A stretch of 64,000 nt of DNA from Salisapilia sapeloensis (GCA_023334545.1 JAADVB010000039.1:38063-102062), one strand, 5' to 3'. Positions 30,383 through 42,505 are shown, numbered from the stretch's first letter. Numbers and translations are program-made. Notes: generated by a model from the sequence alone, not told the origin.

Positions 30383-33189
30383 CTAATACGTCTCTGCCAT
30401 GATATTCACCACGAGGGACGTCCATCCAGCAAATGGATGAACACGTTGGCCATGGCCATAGTCGCCTGTAGCTCGAAAGTTGCCATTGTACTGTTCCCAC
30501 AGGTACCCCGTTCGGTCGTACTCGCGATAGATATTCGAGATCACATTTGTTCGTAGTGCGTTGTAGGCGGCAGCGAATTGGTCTTGATATGGACTATTCG
30601 TCGAAGGCTGGGCGTAGTGGTATAGCGCTTCGAGCGCCAAGTAGTTGCCACAAATCCAGACGGAGCCTCGCCAATACGGTGCATCGCCTGGTGCGTTCTC
30701 TTGCTCATAAAACGTATCAGCAGCTGATAATGACCTCAATCCAAACGGTGTCCAGAGATGGTCCGGAGATGTCAATCGCTTGAGCGAGATTAATAACTCG
30801 GGTGCATCCGGTGGTAAGAGTTTTAGTAGCAGTGGAAACATACTCACATATCCAATGCGCGTGACGTGCTGAAGTGCAATCTATCTGAAAGTTAGTCACA
30901 AGTGTATACAGTTGATCAGCAGGTTCTTACCGTCCTCGAAACGTAAACAGGCTGCATCACGACTTTGCCCTTGCCATCGCCCATCGGGAACATGTACGTC
31001 GGATAAGACGGCGGACAATTGGCTGCTCGCTGGTCGAGTTTATCCGGAGGCGCCGTTACGTCCCTAACTTGCCCTTGAGCATTGCGGCACCGGATGACGG
31101 CGTGGTATTCAATCCTTCCATCTTCACTATGCTCTCCCACATCAAAGAACGCGCCGTACTTGTCGCTCCAATGATACTCGAAAAGTCCATTTAGAAACCG
31201 TTGTCGATCCTTTGTTAACGCCTTTGCCTTGTCCTTCTCATCCACGATCATTGCAAGCTTGCTTAGAATGTCACTCGCTTTGATCATCCAGCACGTGAGA
31301 TCTACATGCATCTCTTCATCACTCACAGATGATGCACGAGGGTAGTCATCTAACCCGGACGACAAGGTGTTGGCAATCAACTTGCCATCATACGGATCTC
31401 GTCCTCGCCATCTGAAACTCGCTCGATCTTTCTCGACCTTTGGTCCTCGCTGGACTTGTGCCATCCAGCGATACCATCGCTCTAGAAACGGCATGACGAT
31501 ATGAACAAACTCTTTCATACTAGCTACATCTTCTGATCGAGCTAGTAGTTTATCTAGAAACAAAAGCAACGTCGGTGGATTTGCATGCTCAACGTGCTGC
31601 ACGAGGAACTCGGATGGCACACGTCGTCGAGACGACTCGCCTCGGATCTGTTCTCGAGCAATATATCCGCTTTCTTCCATGAGTCCAAGCCAATGCGCTA
31701 AAATGTCACGTGAAATGTCTTGGTCGAACATGGAGATACCCATCTGATGGAAACCTTCATCCCAGATGAAGCCTCGGGGGAAGAAGGATCGAGAAGGAAC
31801 GGCTGTAAACAGAGGTCGAGCGTCCGTTTCCACGACTTCCGGGCTCGATGGGTCTCGCTGGACGAGAGACGTGCCGTAAAAGTAGCTGATACCACCCATG
31901 AGCTGACTGAAGGCTGCCTGAGCAAAGGCAATGTGACTGGCATTGAAACGATCTGCCGTCTTGTCATCGACTAAAGACGAGTCCATGGACTTTTCAGACA
32001 AACGAAAGACCTGTTCGAATCGATCGTTGAAAGCTGTCGATCGTTTCATGATTTCTGCGCTCAACAAGTCATGCAACTCGATACCTGCGGTCTCCTTTTG
32101 TCTTTCATCAAATGCAATATCGAACGTAACGTCATTTGGATGGAAATGAGAGATATCAGCGATAAATGTCGCTTGAATCACGAGCAGAGTGCTATCATCT
32201 TCGACGGTGTTGTCTAGCACGATCTTCCGATCTCCTTTCTTATCGTCCTGAACGCTCTGCTTTACTAGTTTCTCTTTGACATTCAATAGATTCGCAGATC
32301 GATAACCAGCGAAACGAAGATCAGGCTTATTAATATGCTGCTTCGTCCGGAGCTGAGTACGAACTTGGAAACTAAATGGGGCATTGCTAAAGTCCACATC
32401 AGATTCGCTTGTCGGTTCTGTACTTTTGAGCACTAGATCCATACACATATCGGTGGTATCATCATCACAAGACGTCGGAGCCATGGGCTCTACTATAGCC
32501 TCCATGTTCGTCTCTTTGATATGACGTCGACATTCATCTTCCAGCTTTTCATCTCCACATTCTAGATCGATGTAGAAGAATAGAGACACCTCAGTCTCCT
32601 TCACGTTTGTCTTTCTCATACGCTTATCTCGTGGCTCGAGATAAGATGGAGCGATTCGAGTCGCCCAACCTTCCAAACCATTTGCATCTTGGTGATGGAG
32701 ACGAGTGTAATACGTTTCCAATTGAACGTGATTGTACTGATCCTCGATTGATTGCCTACCATAGTTTCGACCATCGTGTTGCAACCATCCGTACTTTTGC
32801 AATCGATCTTCTTGACGGCATTCATGACGGAGCTGCGAGATACTGTCGCGGTTTGTGCCCCATAGCAGGCCAGCTGAGACAAAGTACGGGTATGTACGTG
32901 ATCGGATGCCTAGATACAATCCGGAACGATAGGTTCCCCAACGCAAGTCTTTTTTGGAGTTTGCAGCAGTGTACTTCGACAGGGCATCGAAATCGAGCGG
33001 TGGAGGCGGTTGATACGCATCGCGATGGAGCTCTGACACAGGCTCCAACAACTCCCCTGTTGGAAAGATGTACCCGTAGAGGGTATCATTGTCTAAAAAT
33101 GGCGAAGTGGGCAACAATAACGCTATAAGTACGGCCACAATGGCACTCACGATGCTAATGGCTACTGACCGAGCACTCGCCATGGCCAT
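30383..33189 (-). CDS. Mannosyl-oligosaccharide glucosidase (ER glucosidase I, GH63) (2 exons)
   Basis: Exons 30931-33189 and 30383-30880 give 918 aa, the usual size of glucosidase I. It removes the outermost alpha-1,2-glucose from the N-glycan precursor in the ER lumen. A membrane helix at about 6-27 (VAISIVSAIVAVLIALLLP) makes it a type II membrane protein. GH63 signatures are present: RWGTYRSGLYLGIRSR, FFPRGFIWDEGFHQ, SGLDDYPRAS, PYWRGSVWICGNYLA and VHPFAGWTSLVVNIM near the end, which include the acidic catalytic residues. The reading frame opens a few codons earlier, but the first ATG is 33189. It works in the same pathway as the Ost3/6 subunit encoded at 38.9-40.2 kb. Confidence 0.93.
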
Positions 33190-33500
33190 GATAGCGATCA
33201 AGATTTTCGTGTCAAATACGAAGATAAAAGTATTGAAGATATCGTTTTATTGCAGATGACAGGTACATCGTATATAACGATCTACAAAGCGGCGAAGTTT
33301 CCACGTCTCGAGCTGTTGAGTTCGTTACTGCATTCGTGGGGTTTACCAGACTTTTGAACAGTTTCTGGACGGTGTTAGTGCAAGCAGATCTCCTCGATGC
33401 AAGTGTATCGTCTGCAGGATTCATCCATCCAGACCAGACACAAGTCGGAATCTCTTTTACCGGAATGGAATGGTTACTCTAGTGGATCACCGATCTACTG
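33190..33500. other. Promoter region of glucosidase I, with an open plus-strand frame
   Basis: A plus-strand frame without ATG is open from about 33236 to 33480 and protein-like (VEFVTAFVGFTRLLNSFW; HPDQTQ). It could splice at CAA/GTCGGA (33441) to TAG (33481) in frame with the small gene that follows. The minus strand is also open (33212-33424). Not resolved. Confidence 0.3.
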
Positions 33501-33862
33501 ATGGAAGCTTTCGGTGCTTGGAAAAATTCGATGTTCTGTACGTGGCACAGAGGTATCTTTGTCTCCCAGTTGACGACTACATGTCTTTACAAAAATTCCA
33601 TTGAAGGCCGCAAGAAGCGACAGCAAAAGAAGTGGAAGCCAAAGAGTCGTGACACGTGGGATCTATCGTTAACTGCGTTGGCATTCGCCTCTGCCGAGGA
33701 AGACTCTCTTTATCGTTTCCAATTGCTGCGTTTCAGCTCAGGTGCGCTTATTCTCCCCGTCTAGTCGATCTATTCCAAATCCACGTGTGAAAATCCGTGT
33801 TGGTGGCAGAAAGAAGTCAACTCGTGATGCCAGACCAGGAAGACCATGACGCGGGAAAGTAG
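33501..33862 (+). CDS. Small spliced gene of unknown function (3 exons)
   Basis: Exons 33501-33537, 33607-33741 and 33810-33862 join at GTACGT and GTGCGC donors with matching phases to 74 aa. The product starts MEAFGAWKNSMFC, has a strongly basic patch (RKKRQQKKWKPKSR), a hydrophobic middle (LSLTALAFA) and an acidic end (DQEDHDAGK). No family recognised. The upstream frame described for 33190-33500 could add an N-terminal part of about 80 residues. Three consistent splice junctions and a final stop favour a real gene, but the exons are short. Confidence 0.38.
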
Positions 33863-34129
33863 TGTTGGATAAACTGCTTGGAGAATATATCGTCCGATCT
33901 CAAGCGAGCTTCGCCTCCAAGTGTTTTTTGATAAAAAAGGGGAGAGACTTTCAGCGACATGCAGCGATCAACCTTAATATAGACAGTATCCCATGCCCAT
34001 TCTTCCATTTCTGTCGACGACGCTTTAGCAGATCATTACGGACGCTTGTTTCGCGTCTTCTTGTTTAACAGCTAGTTCCTAGTTCTGAACTCGACTTGCC
34101 CCCATACGCTTCATTCCAAGCATTTTACC

Positions 34130-35041
34130 ATGCATGCGTTTCATTCCCGTGGCATGTCCCCACGCAGTCCAAGCCCAAGTCGCTCTAGCTCCAGTGCTAG
34201 CAGTGCACATTCAGCCGACCACATGTCACTGCATCACGTCGTGCTCCAGTCGAAGCAGCAGAAGCTGAGCCACCAGCACGAGCGTGTACGTCTAATAGGC
34301 CGTCGTAGCCATGTAGACACCTACTAAATATATATATATATATATCCTTAGCTGTCCAAGCAACGCGCTTTTATAAGACACGAACGCCGAAAGCTTTTGC
34401 TGAAGAATGCGCTGCTCGAGTCAGAACGAGAACGATTTGAAGCGTCTAAAACGTCCGACTGGTTTTGCGCCAACGCGTTTGAAGGGTCCACAGAACGCCG
34501 TGTCACTCTCGATGTCGGCGGTCAGATTTTCGAGGTATCTTCTCGACTCGCATCCAAAGACCCTGGCTCGCTCCTCGCAGCTCTTGCTTCCTCCGATTCG
34601 CCTCTAAATGAAACACAACCTGGCTGCTTTCGTATTCATCGTGACTGGTACTTTTATCTCTACCATCTACCCGTCCGACTGGACTTCTAACTTGCTGCTC
34701 TTAGGTGGCTCTTTCGCTATATCCTCCAGTTCCTCCGCGACGGCGTCTTACCTCAAGACGCATGTCTTCTCCGTCAACTCTATCTAGAATCCAAGTTCTG
34801 GAAACTTGGGTCGTTACAGCAAGCCATCGAAAGCAAGAACCTAGAGCTCCTTCAATCAGCGTCCGACTCGACCGACCCGAAACAAGTGTGGCTGCAGGAC
34901 GCACCAACGTGGTGGGGTACTCGCAAGTCGGATCCGCCACTGAAAGCAACATCCGAGTCGACGGAAGAAGTAGAAGACTGGTGGACCGGGACCAAGTACA
35001 AAGGTGTCGACTACTCACTCTCCGTCGATCAAACGTCCTAA
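34130..35041 (+). CDS. BTB/POZ protein with potassium-channel-T1 fold, KCTD-like (3 exons)
   Basis: Exons 34130-34285, 34352-34647 and 34705-35041 give 262 aa. After a Ser/His-rich N-terminus and a basic helix (LSKQRAFIRHERRKLLLKNA), the T1 domain spans about 105-205: RRVTLDVGGQIFEVSSRLAS, then CFRIHRDW and LFRYILQFLRDGVLP, the core KCTD signature. No membrane segments follow, so it is not a channel. KCTD proteins oligomerise and often recruit Cullin-3 for ubiquitination; that role here is inference. The last intron splits a Trp codon of the conserved RDW-WLFRY segment, which supports the junction. Confidence 0.88.
34328..34345 (+). repeat. (AT)9 microsatellite in an intron
   Basis: Eighteen alternating A/T bases directly before the polypyrimidine-poor acceptor CCTTAG of intron 1 of the KCTD-like gene. 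Confidence 0.9.
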
Positions 35042-35091
35042 TGCCTTAATCCTATCTGATTTTATCTTGCGTCTCGTTTATTACCAAGTAC

Positions 35092-37064
35092 TTATCGTTC
35101 ACGTCTCGATCTCTTTCGCTCTCGACGGCTCGTGCGATAGCTCGGCCGACGACTTTCACTGCAAGTGCTGCAGCTACTGCTAGAGTAGCTGCGTCCACGA
35201 CTACGACTACGACTACGCCTTCGTCGGCTGCTTCGACGCCTCGGGCTTTCGCTACGACTCCGTCGACGTCTCGACCTGTACGACCTGTCTCGACTGCTCT
35301 CTCGCTCCCTACCTCTTTTCTCGGCATCTCGACGACTGTATGAACGTCTAGGCTTCGATGCTGCCTCCTTCTTCACCACCGTCTTCTCTTCCTTGGTGTA
35401 CTCTTCCTCGACTTCAATCGTCGTCACATCTATCCTCAAACCTCCTCTCTGTTGGTTAAACCCTTCGTCTCCACTCTGTGACTCCTTTAACGCATCGAAT
35501 CGACGCTGCTGCTCTAGCTTCCACCTGTCCAATTCATCATACGCCGCCAACATGTCCTTGGCCTTGCGTTCCGTCAAGACATTCCCGTCACGTAATCGAC
35601 GACACCAGCTAAAGCTAAACACTCGATTCTTCTTCCGACACGCAATGTAGGCTGCTGCTTCAGCTAGGAAAGGTGCTGGTACATGCAGACATTGTGGCAG
35701 CCAGAAGAACGCGTTCAAGACACGATCCGCTCGATCGGCAATGGCGTTGCGAAAGTTCTCTGGCATCTCATTCAACACTTGACGCAGGTGGAGGAACGGG
35801 AGCTCCGTCGTGAGTTCATACTTGATGCCTTGGAGCACTTCGATCTCGTAAAAGAGTAGATGCAGTCGCTCCATCTCGAGCACATCTTCATCTCCTGCAA
35901 GCAACGGTCGCTCGAGTATCTCGTGCATCATGTGGACCATGTGCAAGAGCTTCATGCGTTTACTCGAAGCTTTTGCCGAGAGGAAGACACATGCAGCAGC
36001 GAATTTAAACCGCTCTTTTGCGTAGATGCCTCGTTCAAAGACGCGATGGAAAAAGATAGAGGCTGTTAATGCCACATCTCGATCCAGTCCAAGACACTGT
36101 GTCAGTACGTCGATGAACGCGATGGATGTGAAGCGCCAGTGCTGCTTCTTCGCTTGTCTCGAGCCCAAATCACGCGGCTCAAAGAGATACGGACATGTCG
36201 TCCGGTCCACTCGGTCGTGGAGACGACTGGAAGGAGGTGGTGGAAATTGCTGTGCCTGTGCCTCTCGCATCTCGTCTATCCTTTCAGCTTCTGTCTTTGG
36301 CAGCTTCCCTGGTCCTCGCTTCGGCTTGGCCTCTCCTGCAACCAACTTTTTCCATTCCGGGATCTTCATCGGGTACATCCCGAGCTGTGCCCATCTCGTT
36401 AGTGTCTTGTTTAAACGCTTTCGTCCGTCATCTGATGAGCGAGTACTACGGACACAAGCTTGGATGACATCGTCGATCGTTTGATACCACTGGCGCTCAA
36501 CCTGTCGCCTGGACTCTTCTTGAAAGAGTTTCAGAAACTCGTATAGAGCGTAGAAGACCATGAGCCTCGATTGAAAGGGTATGTCTGCATACAAGGCTTT
36601 CTATATAATCGAGCATGACGTTTAGTTATTTGGACTTGCGTACGTAAGAAGAACGAAACGACATGGAGATATGAATCGACAAAGGACCATGCTTGGGTCC
36701 ATCGATGTTTATATCTAGAATCATTTGAATGTATTAACGCTACCTGTTTTAGTTTGACTTGAATCCAAACGGCGTGTTCCGAATGCTCCTTGATAAACGC
36801 CGCCGTCCTGCTCACGAGCTCTCCTTCCGACAATCGAGTCGTTAAACCTTCCAACAACATGTCAAACTCCTCCAGTTCCGCTGCCCACCTTTCATGTGCA
36901 TCAAGAGGCAATTGAGACGTTGGTGGAGGCGTGCCATCCCAAACAAGCGCCGGTCTCGATGGTCCCGATGGAACCTCCTGCTTAATCGGTCGATCACTCG
37001 CGTGACCTGGTCGAGGTGCTTGCAATGCACCCTCCATAAACTTTCGATCGCCAGACCCGCTCAT
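35092..37064 (-). CDS. Cyclin with N-terminal CID-like helices and C-terminal RS domain (cyclin K/T/L-like) (2 exons)
   Basis: Exons 36744-37064 and 35092-36600 give 609 aa. Residues about 60-200 form a helical domain resembling the CTD-interacting domain (CID/RPR): LLEGLTTRLSEGELVSRTAA, VFYALYEFLKLFQEE, then KTLTRWAQLGMYP. The cyclin boxes lie at about 255-430 (HWRFTSIAFIDVLTQCLGL; RVFERGIYAKERFKFAAACV; YELTTELPFLHLRQVLNE). The tail (about 500-609) is an Arg/Ser alternating RS domain (SRRRRSRSRSRGRSYS). This suggests a partner of a transcriptional CDK (CDK9/12/11) linking RNA polymerase II CTD phosphorylation and splicing. CID plus cyclin in one chain is not the usual animal arrangement. The start at 37064 is the first ATG. 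A 205-bp gap separates it from the divergent SET gene. Confidence 0.87.
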
Positions 37065-37269
37065 CACGAGTACAAAAGCGGTTTGAAGCGGATAGGAACG
37101 ATAGAGGCACGTGGACGCCGTCGACCACTGCACGTACCAAGGAAGGCTTTGATCGCGTTTTTACTCTTCGTTTAAGTATACTTTAGAGAAGGTTGCTCGA
37201 AGGTTGCGTATTCTTCTACACCAACAATATAGCACAAGCCATCTTCGTGTGGAAGCAAGGGCCGAGACC

Positions 37270-38892
37270 ATGGCCATGACAGCCCAAGCAGCCGAGAAGG
37301 CCCCAGTACCGAACGACTCGACTGACAGAGCCTTGGATGGCACGTCGTCTCCCTCAACTTCGTCAAAACCCGATGCTTCAAGTGAGAAGGAGCAGATATC
37401 GACGGCCATTGGTGCCAACGGTGGTGTCGACGGTGATGTCGTCGGGGCTGATCTGGTCAAGTGGTTGGAGAAGGAGAGTGCCGATTGCAGTAAACTAGGT
37501 CTGAGGCAGTATGCACCTGAAGTGCGAGGTGTCCACAGTCAGAAACCACTGGTGCCTGGAGAACGCATTCTAACGGTCCCGAAGCAGTGTCTGATCACGG
37601 TCGAGATGGGCAAGAACACATCCATCGGTCGGAAGCTCCTGGCGCATAACATTGACTTTGTCGCACCCAAGCACATCTTCCTCATGATGTTCCTACTCAC
37701 GGACATGGAGAACGTATCTATCTTTATGCCACACTCATCTCGTCAATCTGCTCACGCTTGTATCCTGTAGGCCGATTCATTCTTTGCGCCTTATTATAAA
37801 ACTCTTCCGTCTACTTTAAACAACATGCCGATCTTTTGGACGGACGAGGAGCTCGAGTGGCTACAAGGGTCGTACATTGTTCAGCAAATCCAGGAACGCA
37901 AGGCAGCGATTCGAAAGGACTATGACACCATCTGCCGCATCGACCCAGACTTTAGTCGTTTTTCGCTAGACAAATTCTCATGGGCACGTATGATTGTCTG
38001 CAGTCGGAACTTTGGCCTGACGATCGACGGCATCAAGACCGCTGCCCTCGTGCCGTTCGCAGACATGCTCAACCACTACCGACCTCGCCAAACGAGGTAT
38101 CATCTATATGTATCTATCTTTATGCTTCCGTTCTTATCTCTTCATCATCCTAGTTGGACGTTTGATCAGCAGTTGGACAGTTTTACCATCACGTCGCTCG
38201 GGACACTTGCCACTGGAGCCCAAGTGTACGACTCGTACGGAAAGAAGTGCAACCACAGGTTCCTCCTCAACTACGGCTTTGCCGTGCCGGATAATACGGA
38301 GGAAGACGGTCGAAACCCGAACGAAGTCATGGTCGACTTCCAGCTCAATCCGTCGGACGGATCGCTCTTCTACGACAAACGAGCGTACCTCCAGGATTGG
38401 GGCATCTACACGATGGACTCTCGTCTCAGCTGCTCCCACTCGGACGCCAACACACGCGAAGGTCTGAGCTTTGCTCGTCTCATCGTCGCGACGGAGGACG
38501 AGTTTGCACAGATCAAGCGTCGATCTCCTGCTGCCTACTCTTCCCCTCCTGTCTCGTTTGACAATGAAGTCCGAGCGCTCAAGTATTTGTCGTCGCTCAT
38601 GACAAGTCAGTTGGAAAAGTACGGCACGACGATTGAACAAGATGATGCGTTGCTTGCATCTGGCGACTACCCAGAGTTTTCCAACCGCGTCCAAGCGTTG
38701 TATTTTATACGTGGTGAAAAACGTGTGTGTAGGTACTATGTCGACTTGGCAGAGCAAGTGTCACCGTTATTCAGCTTGCCACTACAAGAGTGTAAGCAAG
38801 AGCTTCAGCGACGTTTTGATGGCGACAACGACGTCTGTCGATACGCACAGGATGTCGTGGCGTACCTCGTGACTGTCCAGCAGGAGAGTTAA
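37270..38892 (+). CDS. SET-domain protein methyltransferase, RuBisCO-LSMT/SETD3 type (3 exons)
   Basis: Exons 37270-37713, 37771-38096 and 38154-38892 give 502 aa. The start ACCATGG is a strong context. After an acidic, Ser-rich N-terminus the split SET domain spans about 80-330: LVPGERILTVPKQCLITVEM, FSRFSLDKFSWARMIVCSRN, LVPFADMLNHYRP and KKCNHRFLLNYGFAVPDN. NH in DMLNH and NYGF match the S-adenosylmethionine-binding and catalytic motifs. The C-terminal part (about 340-500) is helical, like the RuBisCO-LSMT substrate-binding domain. Members methylate Lys or His of non-histone proteins (for example actin His by SETD3). The substrate here cannot be told. Confidence 0.9.
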
Positions 38893-38959
38893 ACGAAATG
38901 AACAAAGAGTCGTTGGATACCACTTAAAGAAAAAAGAGCTTTCTTTCGTTCGAGTTGGT

Positions 38960-40155
38960 TTAGAAGCCCATCCAACCAGTGTACCATTGGTTCTTGAATT
39001 GGTAGCAAGAGATCATCTCGCGGTACATGACGACGAAGCCGAGACCACACCCAGCAATCGCGAGGTTACGCAGACGATCGTCCTTGATGTAGATAGCCCA
39101 CTGCGCCATGAGGATGGCGAAACCAGCGGCAGCGACGTCCAGACCACCGACGATCAAGCCTTCGACGACGAATTGAGAGCGACCTTGCGGATGGAAGTAC
39201 CGGATCTTGCCACCACGTTCAAAGGAAAAGGCGGGAGGCTCACGGATGATGCAGTAGACCATGCCAGAGACGGAGAGACCGTAGAAGAGGAGAGAGACGA
39301 CCATCCATAGACGCTTGGTGCGGAGTTTAGTGAGAACAAAGTCAAAGTGTAGCAAGACGAAACGAGCTGTGATCGCTAGAATGACGACGACGCCGGCTAG
39401 GAGCGTGTAGGCAAAGACCATGGAACGGCGGATGGCAAAGTCAAAGCCAGTTTTTTGCGCCACGAATGCACGCATGTCCTCTGCTTTCTTCCCGAGAGTA
39501 TACGCATTGTACACGTCACTAGTGGGAACCTGGATTTGCGTCGGCACTGGCTCATTCAAGTCTTGACTACGGTCTGGAGCGACGTAGACGACATGTGGCG
39601 CAGACGTGTATCCGTACTATGGCCATTAGTTAGATGCGGAGGTTGTGAGGAAAGTAGACAAGTCAATTACGATGGCAAAGATGTTTTGAGCTGACTCAAA
39701 GTCGACGACAGCAAAGTACACGTCAAGTCCGTCCCGTGTGTTGATGCCATCAACCTTGGCAGCATCGAAGGACTCGCCCAACACGACGTATTCCGGCATT
39801 AATTGACTAGAAGGGCATTAGCACTCGAGTTTCATAGTCGAATAGACCGATATGGACGACTTTATACGTACTGGCAAAGGTCACACTTGTACTTTTCATT
39901 CTGGACAGTGAACATGACAAAGAGATGGTACGGACGATCAGGCTTGAGCACTAGATCCTTGTACTTTTGCGAATCCAACTGGATCAGACCGTCGCGCTTG
40001 GACTTGTCAAGCTTGGCGATCTTGTCCTTCCCCGACAAAATCGATCCACCAGCTTTCTTTGTACGCTTGGCAGCTACACCATCCTGTACGACGCTTAGGC
40101 TAAGAAGCAGCACGAGCGCCAAGGCCGTGGCAAATCGAAGCGATCGACGTGCCAT
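38960..40155 (-). CDS. Oligosaccharyltransferase subunit OST3/OST6 (TUSC3/MAGT1-like) (3 exons)
   Basis: Exons 39872-40155, 39671-39806 and 38960-39616 give 358 aa. A signal peptide (SLRFATALALVLLLSLSVVQ) is followed by a lumenal thioredoxin-like domain with the redox motif CDLC at 91-94, split from the rest by intron 1. Four C-terminal membrane helices follow (for example MVFAYTLLAGVVVILAITAR and WMVVSLLFYGLSVSGMVYCI). The subunit holds nascent glycoproteins by mixed disulfides so that the ER oligosaccharyltransferase can reach Asn sites. An earlier in-frame Met at 40176 would add MQKPVCK. The gene is divergent from histidine phosphatase 1 with 123 bp between. Confidence 0.92.
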
Positions 40156-40278
40156 CTTGCAAACAGGTTTCTGCATTTATGCTCGATCTTGTATTTTTAT
40201 CCAATCATATATACGCATGAAGGCGTATTTTGACCAATCAAACACGAACAAGCGGAGGTTTAACTTCAAGTTTCGACC
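40156..40278. promoter_or_regulatory. Short divergent promoter with two CCAATCA boxes
   Basis: The 123 bp between the OST3/6 and phosphatase 1 start codons holds CCAATCA at 40201-40207 and again at 40234-40240, in direct orientation. CCAAT boxes are bound by NF-Y in eukaryotes. Function is inferred. Confidence 0.4.
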
Positions 40279-41528
40279 ATGAATGCGTCATCCAAAATGG
40301 AGCTTGTGCATGTACTAGTGGTATTTCGACATGGAGACCGTTCTCCTTTATCTCGTAAGGTGGAAGGGAAGCTGGCGATGGACTCGAGTGATGCTCAGTT
40401 TTGGATGGAAAAACTACCCGATTTGAGTGATCTACAGCCTCTGAACGATGCTACTCAGATAGTTCGATGTAAGCAGGAGAAATTGATTGACACGGATGGA
40501 CAGGAGTTTCCACCACCTAAGCATGGAGGTAGATGGCCTTATGGACAATTGACAAAAAAAGGCATTGAGCAAATGCAAAGTCGCGGTCAGCAACTCCGAC
40601 ACCAGTACGAGTCGGTTTTCATGCATATGGACCCACTACAGGATGTCTACGTCCACTCGACACACATCCGTCGTACGATCCATTCTGTCCAAAGTTTACT
40701 TTCTGGACTCTTCCCGGACTACTTCCAGCAGCCAAATGGTCAACAGTTCCAAATCCACGTCGACAGCCAAGATACTCTCGCACCATCCCATCCGTATGAT
40801 CTGTACCACGACGTCGCTAGCATCATCGCTGATGATCTAAAGCGTCATCCTCCATCTAAACTACAGGAGACATCGACTCTAGTACAGAAAATTCTTTCAT
40901 TAAACTCTCTTCGACGTATTAACTGGACAGCATGTACAAATATTCATTTCTAATTTCTTCATCGCATAAACTCATCATTTCTATGGATAGTACGAGAGAT
41001 CCTTGTGTGTCGCCAAGCGCATGCACTCGAAATGCCCAAAGGACTGACCGACGAGATCATTGAACAGATTAATAATATCGATTGCTGGATGTGGTATACA
41101 TTGTACGGCAACAAAACGTTTTGCTTTGCCAGTTACCACGCTGGTGTCTCTTGGATCTACTCCCACTTGACAAACGTCCTCCAGGTAGCTATTCTTTCAA
41201 TTCATGTTATGCATCCATACTGAAGTGTACGAAACAGGATAATCGGTACAAGCTATCTTTGCTTTCCGCTCACGACAATTCACTTGTCGCTTTGATCTCA
41301 GCTCTTGGGCTACACATGGATCCGCCGGAGCTACCTTCTTACGGTGCAAACCTGTGCTTCGAATGCTATCGAGACCCTTCTACAAATGACGTGTATCTCC
41401 AAGTTATCTTTGAAGGCAGAGCGATACATTTTAAGAACTATCTTTCTTCCTCCATCGTCCCGTTCTCCCATTTCCAGCATCAGGTCGAAGAATTCCTTCA
41501 TCAACCATCTACAGTAGCTTCACTTTAA
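40279..41528 (+). CDS. Histidine acid phosphatase paralogue 1 (3 exons)
   Basis: Exons 40279-40933, 40991-41184 and 41238-41528 give 379 aa. The catalytic histidine lies in VFRHGDRSP near residue 17 and the proton-donor pair in LLSAHDNSLVAL near 295; both define the histidine acid phosphatase branch of the phosphoglycerate-mutase superfamily. In between are KHGGRWPYGQLTKKG and VHSTHIRRTIHSVQSLLSGL, as in ACP6/PXYLP1-like members. No signal peptide is seen, so the enzyme is probably cytosolic, unlike secreted phytases. Introns interrupt after INWTA and after TNVLQ. It heads a set of three related genes in 5.4 kb. Confidence 0.9.
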
Positions 41529-41568
41529 GGATTGCGTTTAATAACAATCAACTTGTCGTTTTGATTAT

Positions 41569-42444
41569 CTATCTACGAAACTCTACTCTTGAAGATGTGA
41601 GCTGGAATGCTGACGACACGAAGCGTCCACATGAACATTTCATGCCGTACCAGTTGTATAATCCTAGTTTTGCCTGACACTTTGGACACTGGAGTTTACC
41701 TGATGAAGGATATACTTGCGTTGACATCCATGGCATGACTTCGAGATAGATATTCTGGCAATTGGTATGGTCGAGAGGAATCTGGTTCGACTCACTCCCA
41801 ACGATGAACCTGCACTTCCTACAGCACAATGAGCGCCCACTTGTGGCTGGTTCGTATGTCAACGCAAGGTCTCCATGGTCTTTTCGAGCCTTTGATACGA
41901 TTTGTAAACGAGCGACGGCATGGGCTCGAGAAGCATGATGGAGATCTGGATCTGCTGTCATATTTTCAAAGAGCTCTAGTTGATGCAAGAAACCTTTGTT
42001 GATGTAAATGCAGTTTCGTGCTTCTTGTACAACGTCATACGCTTCCACTAGTCCAAGCTTCTTGGCATGCATGAGGTACGCGACGCACATTGCAGCTGAT
42101 CGAGACTGACCATACACGCAATGCACTAATACGGTCTTATTCGCTGCTAATGCGTCGTCAATAAACTCGATGCTTGGCTGTAAGTGCTCGAGGATAACTT
42201 CCTCTTCAATGTCGAGTACGGCTACGTGCAAGACATCGCAATGGTCTGGAATTGCTAGGGTGTCCGTGCAAATGGATAGTATGGACGTGATGCTATTGTC
42301 ATGGAGGAACGTAGTATCCTCTGCTGCCACTGCATCTCCAATAAACAAGTTGATATCATGTACCTTAGCTGCATGTACGTGTTCATCCACTGCGGGATGG
42401 TTTCTTTGTCTGTTTAACAACGCATCTACTATGCTACTTTGCAT
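41569..42444 (-). CDS. Dual-specificity phosphatase DUSP12/YVH1 with zinc-binding tail
   Basis: Single exon, 291 aa. The catalytic loop HCVYGQSRSAAMC (HCx5R) is near residue 108; an acidic residue upstream (VLDIEEEVI) may act as general acid. The C-terminal third carries Cys pairs CCRKC, CPKC and CSCG that form the zinc-binding domain of the YVH1 family. YVH1/DUSP12 releases Mrt4 during late assembly of the 60S ribosome, a role that depends on this zinc domain. The open frame extends upstream across the divergent phosphatase 2 gene, so the Met at 42444, just before the family-like sequence, is the likely start. The C-terminal Arg-rich end (SSRVEFRR) is normal. Confidence 0.9.
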   Translation of the reverse strand: MQSSIVDALLNRQRNHPAVDEHVHAAKVHDINLFIGDAVAAEDTTFLHDNSITSILSICTDTLAIPDHCDVLHVAVLDIEEEVILEHLQPSIEFIDDALAANKTVLVHCVYGQSRSAAMCVAYLMHAKKLGLVEAYDVVQEARNCIYINKGFLHQLELFENMTADPDLHHASRAHAVARLQIVSKARKDHGDLALTYEPATSGRSLCCRKCRFIVGSESNQIPLDHTNCQNIYLEVMPWMSTQVYPSSGKLQCPKCQAKLGLYNWYGMKCSCGRFVSSAFQLTSSRVEFRR

Positions 42445-42505
42445 CCTTTCGTATGAACGATTATGAGCCCTACATTTATTTCTGAACCTACTCTGTATCG
42501 CATAA

